Positions 7,219 through 14,372 of a DNA stretch of 21,492 nt are shown here, piece by piece. A model generated the notes under the pieces. That model ran no database searches and was not told the DNA's origin. It saw only the letters and a list, made by a program, of their open reading frames with translations. The first letter of the stretch is position 1, and every line of letters begins with the position of its first letter. Origin of the DNA: Promethearchaeota archaeon (GTDB taxonomy: Archaea; Asgardarchaeota; Lokiarchaeia; Sigynarchaeales; SOKP01); NCBI GenBank assembly GCA_030668025.1, contig DAOUUT010000022.1:1-21492 (forward strand), in the 5' to 3' direction. The position numbers were made by a program, and so were the translations under genes.

Positions 7219-7584
7219 ATGATAGCAATATTTATCGTAGAAGACGATTTATCTTTGCAAAGGCTATACGAGTTGATGCTAACTACTTTCGGATTTAAAG
7301 TCGTTGATAAAGCGAGCAATGGAAAAGAAGCAATTGAAAAATTCATGGCTTTTTCTAATAAACCCGATTTAATTTTAATGGATCATCGAATGCCAGTGAA
7401 AAATGGGATTGATACTGCCATAGAATTACTAGAAATTAATAACCATATAAAAATTCTTTTTGCAAGCGCTGATAGTTCAATTAAAGGACGAGCGCTTGAA
7501 ATAGGTGCTATTTCTTTTATCGAAAAACCTTTTACCGTAATTCAACTAAAAAACGAAATCAATAGAGTAATTAACTTAGTTTAA
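7219..7584 (+). CDS. Single-domain response regulator (CheY-like receiver), second copy
   Basis: 121 residues with Asp9/Asp10 (FIVEDD), phosphoacceptor Asp55 (LILMDHRMP), Ser83 (FASAD) and Lys103 (FIEKPF). The start is secure: GGAGGTGA at 7205-7212 lies 6 nt before the ATG, inside the end of the kinase gene, with one base between the two genes. Kinase and receiver are thus co-translated and likely partners. It has no output domain, so signalling must go through another protein or a phosphorelay. It is a paralogue of the receiver at 4745, with near-identical 3' ends. Confidence 0.92.
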   Translation: MIAIFIVEDDLSLQRLYELMLTTFGFKVVDKASNGKEAIEKFMAFSNKPDLILMDHRMPVKNGIDTAIELLEINNHIKILFASADSSIKGRALEIGAISFIEKPFTVIQLKNEINRVINLV

Positions 7585-7604
7585 GGATATTCGATTTCTT
7601 AATA

Positions 7605-7617
7605 AGAGTAATACTCT
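7605..7617 (+). terminator. Small inverted repeat after the receiver gene
   Basis: AGAGTA-A-TACTCT lies 20 nt after the receiver stop codon. The practical stem is five pairs with a 3-nt loop, followed by a T/C-rich stretch. It is weak and may be chance. Confidence 0.25.
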
Positions 7618-7723
7618 AATTCTTACCTTTATTCAAATCTATTTTTAAGAATTCAACAATACAATTATAAGAATAATACATCTGTTTATGAAAATCTTTT
7701 ATGACAAATTTAAAATTTAATAT

Positions 7724-7740
7724 TTAATTTTCGAAATTAT
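7724..7740 (+). repeat. 17-nt motif TTAATTTTCGAAATTAT, copy 2
   Basis: Exact match to 4676-4692. It lies 58 nt before the start of the FAD dehydrogenase gene, a position suited to an operator or promoter element. Confidence 0.3.
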
Positions 7741-7798
7741 AAAAATTGTTTTATTCAAAAATCAAAAAGTATGAAGATTGATTAAAAGGTAAAAAAAT

Positions 7799-9286
7799 AT
7801 GAGCTATAAATTACCAGATGATAAAGATTTAGATGCCATGATTGGTATTGTAGGCAAGGAGTACGCTACTAATAACAAGGCAATTACAGCGTCATATCTT
7901 TCCAAATCTGTAATGGGATTAGAGTCCCAAATTCCTGATATCGTCGTACGCCCTAAATACGTAGAAGAAATTCGTAAAATACTACTTTACTGCTCTGCAG
8001 AAAAGATTGGAGTCTCACCGATTTCAGGTGGACTATCTGGCGGCTTTGCGTGTCCAACTATTAAGCCTGCTGGTGTTATGCTTGATTTAGGTAGAATGAA
8101 TAGAATTATCGAAGTCGACACAGAGAATCGATACGTCGTAGTCGAACCGGGAGTCACGATTGGAGAGCTTTGGGCCTACATGCACAAGAATTATCCAGAG
8201 TGGGCGCCTCCCGTACCAGATGGCGCTCCGCCAGCTTCTACCGTAATGGGAGATGCTATCGATAGAGGATTTTCCCTTTACACTAGTTCCGTTGGTCCAC
8301 AAGGTGATAACTTTATGTGCGGTGAGATAGTGTTTCCTAACGGAGATATAGTGCGAACTGGTTCTTGGGCTCTTCCATTTGCGAAACCTTTCTATAAATA
8401 TGGATTAGGTCCAGATATCTGGTCCTTTTTAATGGGTTCACAAGGGGCTCTAGGCGTAATGACTAAAGTTGCAGTTAAGATATACCCACATCCTAAATTT
8501 AAGACGGTTGTAGTGTGGGGCATGTCCAATCCTGAGGATATGCAGGACTTAACGCTTGAAATTGGAAAGCAAGAATTTGGAATTGCACACAACACAGTTA
8601 TGGTTCAAGGTGGGAATTATCCTTTAGTAATGACGCGTTGGCCAAAAGATAAAGTTCCTCACGATTACGAATTCTACGAACAACTAGGAATTAGTAAGTG
8701 GTGGATGAACTGGGAGTGCTGGGCACAAACTCAAGAAGAATTAGATTATGTGGTTAATAGAATCAATAAAATGGCAGAGGATTTCAAGAAAAATAGAGCT
8801 AAAGACCCTGATAGTATAAAACCTCAGGAACTACATCCCAAACAAATCGCAAGCAGATTGAAGAAACCCAATAAGATCGCGGTTCCGTACGCGTTTTGGG
8901 AGGCAGGATTTTTATTCATTACATTCTATACCCCATGGAACGAATGCGCCCATTTTGCTGAAATGTATTGTGCTGCTATGGAGAAATATGGTTTTCCACC
9001 AGTTATGTGGATTGCTAGCATTGAACGTTGTAGGCAAGCAATTTGTATGCCAATAATTTGTTTCGATAGCACCAAGCAATCGGATATCGAAAAGGTTCAA
9101 GAGATGAATAGAGAAACAACAGAGTACGCGCTTAAACAAGGATGGATTAACTACAGGCCAGATCCGTATATTCACGCACCTCTTACATATAGTCAAGCAG
9201 GAATGTATTGGAAATATTTGAGAACGCTGAAGAAGATTTTTGATCCTAATATGGTAATGCATCCTGGGAGGCTTGCTCTTCCATAA
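7799..9286 (+). CDS. FAD-dependent dehydrogenase/oxidase, VAO-PCMH (GlcD-like) superfamily
   Basis: 495 residues; ATG 7799 follows AAGGT at 8-nt spacing. The FAD-binding half (about 40-230) shows the pyrophosphate loop PISGGLSGGFACP (74-86), VVVEPGVTIGELW, DRGFSLYTSSVGPQGD (155-170), GEIVFPNGDIVRTGSWAL and GSQGALGVMTKVAVKIYP (213-230). The middle block, with PPVPDGAPP, DRG..Y and the GPDIW segment, is closer to vanillyl-alcohol oxidase and p-cresol methylhydroxylase flavoproteins than to classic GlcD. The C-terminus ends in the usual FDPNMVMHPGRLALP. It should oxidise an alcohol, phenol or 2-hydroxy acid by hydride transfer to FAD; the substrate cannot be read from the sequence. It starts the operon with the iron-sulfur protein 22 nt downstream, which probably takes its electrons. 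Cytoplasmic, with no signal peptide. Confidence 0.9.
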   Translation: MSYKLPDDKDLDAMIGIVGKEYATNNKAITASYLSKSVMGLESQIPDIVVRPKYVEEIRKILLYCSAEKIGVSPISGGLSGGFACPTIKPAGVMLDLGRMNRIIEVDTENRYVVVEPGVTIGELWAYMHKNYPEWAPPVPDGAPPASTVMGDAIDRGFSLYTSSVGPQGDNFMCGEIVFPNGDIVRTGSWALPFAKPFYKYGLGPDIWSFLMGSQGALGVMTKVAVKIYPHPKFKTVVVWGMSNPEDMQDLTLEIGKQEFGIAHNTVMVQGGNYPLVMTRWPKDKVPHDYEFYEQLGISKWWMNWECWAQTQEELDYVVNRINKMAEDFKKNRAKDPDSIKPQELHPKQIASRLKKPNKIAVPYAFWEAGFLFITFYTPWNECAHFAEMYCAAMEKYGFPPVMWIASIERCRQAICMPIICFDSTKQSDIEKVQEMNRETTEYALKQGWINYRPDPYIHAPLTYSQAGMYWKYLRTLKKIFDPNMVMHPGRLALP

Positions 9287-9308
9287 CTGAGTAAGGAGGT
9301 AAAAAAAA

Positions 9309-10670
9309 ATGGCTAAAACTGGAATGGAAAGATTAGAAGAATTGAAAAAGGAAATATACAAGTGTATCCACTGTAAAGCGTGTAGGTTTGCTTATTCAGG
9401 AGAGCCTAGTAGAGAAGGAATAGGGGAGTTCGCTGGAAAACAAGGTACAGTTCTTTACGAAGGAATGGTTGACTCGTGTCCAGCTGGAATAGAATATGGT
9501 TGGGAAGCGTTTTGGAACGCCGGTAAAATTTGGATTGCTCGTTCAATTTTAAGCGGAGATTTAGAATTTTCTGATGAAGTAAGGGATGTTATTATGCCGT
9601 GCATTACATGCGGACAATGTTCAGCCCAATGTGAAAATAAAATACCCACAGTAGACATAATCGAATCTTTAAGAGCTGCGTGCGTAGAAGCAGGCATCCC
9701 TATGATTGAGAAGCATCAATTAGTTGATCGATTAGTCAAGGAATTAAACAATCCTTACGGCGGGAAAGCAGATGAGCGGTTTAAATGGGCTAAAGACGCT
9801 GGTTTAGGGAAATATATTAACAATAAAAGCGCTAAAGTTGGTTATTACGTCGGATGTACAGCGAGTTATCGTCAAGTAGAGGTTGCTACTGCTACAGCAA
9901 AAATATTCGAAGAGTTAGGGATTGATTTTACATTAATCGAAGAGGAAGTGTGTTGTGGGAGCCCTTTCTTTAGGATTGGAGCCGTTGAAACTGCTCAAGA
10001 GTTAATGAGGAAAAATCTCGAGGCGTTTAAGGATTTAGAAACGGTCTATTTCTCATGTGCAGGTTGTTATAGGACAATAACGATTGATTATCCAAAATGG
10101 ATGGCAGAAGACGAGAAACTCCCTTTTAAAACCATGCACGCGTTTGAATTAGTTTCAAAATTAATCACTGAAGGACAGATTAAGTTCAAACCTAATAAAG
10201 AACTCAAGGGAAAAGTTGTGACCTATCACGATCCCTGCCATACTGGGAGACATTTCGCTCTAGACATGGAACAAGAAATGATCAAGAATTCTAAGAACCT
10301 AATGTTTGATATGCGCAAGGTAAACAAAGCGATCGACGAATGGTTTGATGTTCCTAGAGTTATTCTACGGAAACTTGAAGAAGACGTCGGTATCAAATTT
10401 GTTGAGATGTATCGTATAAAGAATAATTCAATGTGTTGTGGAGCAGGCGGAGGAGTAAGGGCAGGTTATCCCGACTTTTCATTGCGCACAGCTAGTCTTC
10501 GATGTGATGAGGCTAATGCGGTAAAGGCTGATATCCTAACAACCGAATGTCCCTTTTGCTGGAGAAATTTAAGTGATGCGAACGATCTCTACAATCATGG
10601 TATGCAGGTAATGGGCGTTCTTGAAATGATATCCACGTACAAACTTTTAGATAAATCAAACATGAAATAA
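9309..10670 (+). CDS. Iron-sulfur electron-transfer protein with two CCG domains (GlcF/HdrD-like)
   Basis: 453 residues; ATG 9309 follows a strong TAAGGAGGT (9292-9300). The N-terminal part carries two [4Fe-4S] ligand sets. The first is Cys19, Cys22, Cys25 plus distant Cys57-Pro, with an unusually long gap. The second, Cys98, Cys101, Cys104 and Cys108 (CITCGQCSAQCENKIP), is regular. Two CCG (cysteine-rich) domains follow: Cys183, CC215-216, CAGC250-253; then DPCH (Cys310), CCG at 376-378, and CPFC 414-417. This layout matches GlcF, the LutA group and HdrD-type subunits. It likely takes electrons from the FAD dehydrogenase and hands them to a quinone, a heterodisulfide or another carrier. No membrane helix is present, and the sequence does not show the acceptor. 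Confidence 0.9.
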   Translation: MAKTGMERLEELKKEIYKCIHCKACRFAYSGEPSREGIGEFAGKQGTVLYEGMVDSCPAGIEYGWEAFWNAGKIWIARSILSGDLEFSDEVRDVIMPCITCGQCSAQCENKIPTVDIIESLRAACVEAGIPMIEKHQLVDRLVKELNNPYGGKADERFKWAKDAGLGKYINNKSAKVGYYVGCTASYRQVEVATATAKIFEELGIDFTLIEEEVCCGSPFFRIGAVETAQELMRKNLEAFKDLETVYFSCAGCYRTITIDYPKWMAEDEKLPFKTMHAFELVSKLITEGQIKFKPNKELKGKVVTYHDPCHTGRHFALDMEQEMIKNSKNLMFDMRKVNKAIDEWFDVPRVILRKLEEDVGIKFVEMYRIKNNSMCCGAGGGVRAGYPDFSLRTASLRCDEANAVKADILTTECPFCWRNLSDANDLYNHGMQVMGVLEMISTYKLLDKSNMK

Positions 10671-10673
10671 GCG

Positions 10674-10700
10674 AGGAGAATTACTCCTAATTTTTTTTTT
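10674..10700 (+). terminator. Hairpin plus T10 terminator of the dehydrogenase operon
   Basis: AGGAG-AATTA-CTCCT forms a perfect 5-bp stem with a 5-nt loop, 3 nt after the iron-sulfur gene stop codon. Two A residues and ten T residues (10691-10700) follow. This is the best terminator in the window. Confidence 0.7.
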
Positions 10701-11026
10701 AATTTTCTTTTTAACTTAAATCAATCCTAATCCAAAAGTAGTTACTAACCCAAACTCACATAGGTTAGATTCCAGCTGATTTGGTTGCATTTGGGAAATT
10801 TTTATTACATCAGCTTTGATTTAGCATAAGAACTTATTCGAGTAGCACCGAAGGGTATTGAAAATTATTTTGTTTTTATTTTAAATTCAGTAAACTTTTT
10901 AAGTTTGGATGAAAAGATTATTAATATCAAAAGAAGAATCATTCTTGAGTAAAATTTCTAAATAAGCTATAGATGCTTCTATTGGAAATTTTTAAACAAT
11001 GCAATTTTAAAAACAAGAGGAAAACA
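10701..11026. other. 326-nt intergenic stretch with two possible stem-loops
   Basis: No gene seen on either strand. Two neighbouring inverted repeats are present: CTAACC 10745-10750 with GGTTAG 10763-10768, and AGCTGAT 10774-10780 with ATCAGCT 10809-10815. They could be part of a structured leader of the beta-helix gene or a small RNA, but such short stems also arise by chance. The rest is AT-rich and featureless. Confidence 0.3.
11017..11020 (+). promoter_or_regulatory. Shine-Dalgarno site GAGG deciding ATG 11027
   Basis: GAGG lies 6 nt before ATG 11027. The in-frame ATG 54 nt upstream (10973) lacks a site and would push the hydrophobic signal segment away from the N-terminus, so 11027 is preferred. 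Confidence 0.5.
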
Positions 11027-13963
11027 ATGTTTTTAAACAATAAAAAGATTAGAGTCAGGTTATTATTAATAGTGACAGGGTTTTTAGTCGTTTTTTATTT
11101 GAACTCTGAATTTTCACCTATGATTTATGAAAATATGAAAAATAGTGATAATATTAGGTTAGATACTAATAATTTAAAAATTTCTCAAACGTCGGGAAGA
11201 ATCCATATTGATAACAACTGGACTGCAGCTAAAACTGCGGGAATATGTACAGGATCGGGAACTTATACCGATCCCTATGTTATTGAAGATCTGGAAATAG
11301 ATGCTGGGGGGATAGGAAGTTGTATCTTGATTGCAAATTCCGTCGATTATTTTAGAATTGAAAATTGTAGGTTGTACAATCCTGAACCCGTATCTTGGTC
11401 AAATTACCATGCTGGAATTAAAGCTGTTAATACTAATAATGGAACATTAATTAAAAACGACTGTTCAAGAGATTATGATAGTGGAGCATATGGAATATAT
11501 TTAGATAATTGTGATAATATTAGCATTTCGGAGAACATCGCAAATGGTTATGCTATATACTTAAAATTCAGTAATAACAACACACTTTCAAGAAATATCG
11601 TAAAGAACATCGCAAGTATTTGTGGCATATATTTAGAATCCAGTAATAATAACACCATTTCAGAAAACACCGTAAATAACACTAGAAATAATGGAATATA
11701 TTTATCCTATAGCGATAGTAACACCATTTCAGGAAACACCGTAGTTGATAACAAATATGGGATAATTTTATCACTTAGTAATGATAATAACATTTCGGGA
11801 AACACTGCAAACTACAACGAGTATAATGGGATACATTTACAGTCTAGCGGGAATAACATTATTTTGGAAAACACAGCAAATAGCAACAATGATAATGGGA
11901 TATATTTACAAAATAGTGATAACAATAATATTTTGGGAAATACTGCAAGTAACAACTATTACAATGGTATATATTTACTAAATAGCGAGATTAACATTAT
12001 TTCGGAAAATTTAATGACTGTATGTGGAGTATGGATAGAGGGAACGCTTGTAGAAATGTTATCAAATACAATTGATATTTCAAATAAGGTAAATAATAAA
12101 TCCGTATATTATTACACCAATGAAATAAGTCTAGAACCTAACGATTTTACGAACGCGGGACAAATTATATTAGTCAATTGTAATAATTCATTAATTTCAG
12201 AGCTAAGTATTTCTCAAGGGTCAGTAGGAATATCTTTATTCTACAGCACAGATAATTCGATCTCAAAAAATAATATTTTTCTTAATAATTATGGAATATA
12301 TTTAGGGTTTAGTTTCAATAACAACATTTCAGGAAATAATGCAAACGATAATGGTTATGGGATATATTTAGATTACAGTTATAATAACACCGTCTCGGAA
12401 AACACAGCAAATAGCAACAATGATAATGGGATATATTTAGATTACAGTTATAATAACACCGTCTCGGAAAACACAGCAAATAGCAACAATGATAATGGGA
12501 TATATTTACAAAATTGTGATTACAATAATATTTCGGGAAACATCGTAAACGAAAATAGTTATTGCGGAATTAAATTATCTAATAGTAATAATAACACTAT
12601 TTCGGAAAACACCGCAAACGAAATTAGTTACTGGGGAATTAATTTATCTAATAGCGATAATAACACCGTTTTGGAAAATATTATAAATAATAATGGAGGG
12701 TTCGGTATAGTTTTAAATGGTACTAGTAATAATATTACAAAAAATATAATGAATGAATGTGGAATAGGAATCTCTGGATCAATTAAAGAAATGTCATCAC
12801 ATACTATTGATACTTCAAATAAAGTAAATGGAAAACCCGTATACTATTACTCTAATAAAACAAATTTGAATTTAAGCAATTTTTCGAACGCAGGACAAGT
12901 GATTTTAGTAAACTGTTCTCAGTCAATGATTTCGGATTTAGATGTTTCTAACGGTTCAATAGGAATTTCTCTATTCTACTGTACAAATAATTCAGTTTTA
13001 GAAATTAATGCTTCTTATAATATTTATGGAATTTATTTAAGTTTTTGTAATAATAACATTATTTCAGAAAACACAGTCAATTATAATGATTTTAATGGGA
13101 TCCATTTAGAATATAGTTACGAGAATAATATTTATAAAAATATTGTGAATTATAATAATCTTAGTGGGATCTCTTTAAATTATACATGTATTAACTTCGT
13201 TTCGGAAAACACTGCAAACAACAATACTATTTACGGAATTTATTTATCTAATAGCGGCAATAACACCGTTTCGGGAAACACCGCAAACAACAATACTATT
13301 TACGGAATTTATTTATCTAATAGCGGCAATAACACCGTTTCGGGAAACACAGCTAACGAAAATAGTTATTACGGAATTTATTTATCTAATAGCGGCAATA
13401 ACACTATTTCGGGAAACACAGCTAACGAAAATAGTTATTGCGGAATTTATTTATCTAATAGAGGCAATAACACCGTTTCGGGAAACACAGCTAACGAAAA
13501 TAGTTATTGCGGAATTTATTTATCTAATAGCGGCAATAACACCGTTTCGGGAAACACCGCAAATGATAATTATTATGGGATAAATTTATCTAATAGCGGC
13601 AATAACACCGTTTCGGGAAACACCGCAAACGAAAATAATTATTATGGGATAAATTTATCTAATAGCGGCAATAACACCGTTTCGGGAAACACCGCAAATG
13701 ATAATTATTATGGGATAAATTTATCTTATCATAGCAATTATAATATTGTTTCGGAAAACACATTAATAAATAATGAAGAATGTATTGTTGAATTTAATTG
13801 TGAAGGCAATTTAATTTATGATAATTTCTGTTTAAATAGAGATACAATTTCTTTAATTGTTACAATTAGTATAATATCTGGCATTTTGATAGTTGTTGTA
13901 ATTTTTATAATAGTGGGGAAAAAAAAAGGTATACTTTTTGTAGATAAACTTATAAAGAAATAG
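11027..13963 (+). CDS. Cell-surface right-handed beta-helix protein (NosD/PbH1 repeats), membrane anchored
   Basis: 978 residues from ATG 11027. A basic N-terminus (NNKKIRVR) and a hydrophobic stretch form a signal peptide or anchor (about residues 9-27). A short non-repetitive domain follows (IHIDNNWTAAKTAG, YTDPYVIEDLEIDAGG), an opening frequent in archaeal NosD-like surface proteins. Then come about 30 parallel beta-helix rungs of the type NNTVSGNTANENSYYGIYLS, broken twice by a related spacer (VNNKSVYYYTNE and VNGKPVYYYSNK, each followed by NAGQ.ILVNC). The C-terminus is a membrane helix (VTISIISGILIVVVIFIIVG) followed by lysines, so the helix faces outward. NNT sequons recur in nearly every rung, suggesting dense N-glycosylation. 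Such folds bind carbohydrates or other ligands; the substrate is unknown. The last eight units form a near-identical tandem array. Confidence 0.88.
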   Translation: MFLNNKKIRVRLLLIVTGFLVVFYLNSEFSPMIYENMKNSDNIRLDTNNLKISQTSGRIHIDNNWTAAKTAGICTGSGTYTDPYVIEDLEIDAGGIGSCILIANSVDYFRIENCRLYNPEPVSWSNYHAGIKAVNTNNGTLIKNDCSRDYDSGAYGIYLDNCDNISISENIANGYAIYLKFSNNNTLSRNIVKNIASICGIYLESSNNNTISENTVNNTRNNGIYLSYSDSNTISGNTVVDNKYGIILSLSNDNNISGNTANYNEYNGIHLQSSGNNIILENTANSNNDNGIYLQNSDNNNILGNTASNNYYNGIYLLNSEINIISENLMTVCGVWIEGTLVEMLSNTIDISNKVNNKSVYYYTNEISLEPNDFTNAGQIILVNCNNSLISELSISQGSVGISLFYSTDNSISKNNIFLNNYGIYLGFSFNNNISGNNANDNGYGIYLDYSYNNTVSENTANSNNDNGIYLDYSYNNTVSENTANSNNDNGIYLQNCDYNNISGNIVNENSYCGIKLSNSNNNTISENTANEISYWGINLSNSDNNTVLENIINNNGGFGIVLNGTSNNITKNIMNECGIGISGSIKEMSSHTIDTSNKVNGKPVYYYSNKTNLNLSNFSNAGQVILVNCSQSMISDLDVSNGSIGISLFYCTNNSVLEINASYNIYGIYLSFCNNNIISENTVNYNDFNGIHLEYSYENNIYKNIVNYNNLSGISLNYTCINFVSENTANNNTIYGIYLSNSGNNTVSGNTANNNTIYGIYLSNSGNNTVSGNTANENSYYGIYLSNSGNNTISGNTANENSYCGIYLSNRGNNTVSGNTANENSYCGIYLSNSGNNTVSGNTANDNYYGINLSNSGNNTVSGNTANENNYYGINLSNSGNNTVSGNTANDNYYGINLSYHSNYNIVSENTLINNEECIVEFNCEGNLIYDNFCLNRDTISLIVTISIISGILIVVVIFIIVGKKKGILFVDKLIKK
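12359..12496 (+). repeat. Perfect tandem duplication, 2 x 69 bp
   Basis: Bases 12359-12427 are repeated exactly at 12428-12496, giving two identical 23-residue beta-helix rungs (GIYLDYSYNNTVSENTANSN plus three residues). Complete identity at silent positions points to a very recent duplication. Confidence 0.9.
13200..13726 (+). repeat. Near-identical tandem array, eight 66/69-bp units
   Basis: Eight consecutive units code for NTAN-xx-YGIxLSNSGNNTVSG, 23 residues (69 bp) or 22 residues (66 bp). AATAGCGGCAATAACACCGT recurs almost unchanged; one unit has AGGC for CGGC (Ser to Arg) and one has ACTATT for ACCGTT. Identity is much higher than among the other rungs, showing recent expansion or homogenisation. 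Confidence 0.9.
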
Positions 13964-14372
13964 CGATATCTATTGGTTTAACTGATACCTTGAATTTGTA
14001 AAATTTTTCATACTTAGATTTAAAGTATTTGAGATATTTTTTTTAAAAAGAATTAAATGCTTAATTTCGGGAGTCTCTCCTAGTATTGCAAATCTAAAGA
14101 AGATAATATTATTTAAGCAAATGGAGATAACTTCTACCTCAATTCTAAAGGTGAACTAGTTCTTTCTTACATTTAATAACTTTTATTGTATAAATATCAA
14201 CATTATTATAAATAATTTTAAAAGATTCTAATACTAGGCTTTTCTATTAATATTTCATTCCCAGTACTCAATTATAGATTAATACATTCTTTTAAATTTG
14301 AAATTAATACAATCAATAAAAATATATTCTAAAATTTTTATTATTATTATAATGTTTACTGGGGTTTTTTAG
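13964..14372. other. 409-nt intergenic stretch, no gene seen
   Basis: AT-rich with stops in all frames. A T-rich run near 14036-14044 could end transcription of the beta-helix gene, and GGAG-TCT-CTCC at 14070-14080 is a very small hairpin. The promoter of the following long gene must lie here, but no clear TATA/BRE pair stands out from the AT-rich background. Confidence 0.4.

Noticed and set aside
8912..9361. Minus-strand open frame of 149 codons over the dehydrogenase/iron-sulfur junction
   Set aside because: Crosses two well-supported plus-strand genes and reads as low-complexity antisense of them.
10841..10860. Possible tRNA or other small RNA gene around AGTAGCACCGAAGGG
   Set aside because: No cloverleaf arms or CCA-end pairing could be drawn around it.
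11781..11981. Short plus-frame within the beta-helix gene
   Set aside because: Shadow frame created by the repeats; the main frame continues through it with regular rungs.
13200..13726. CRISPR-like regular repeats
   Set aside because: The 66/69-bp periodicity is fully coding, keeps frame, and has no unique spacers between constant repeats.
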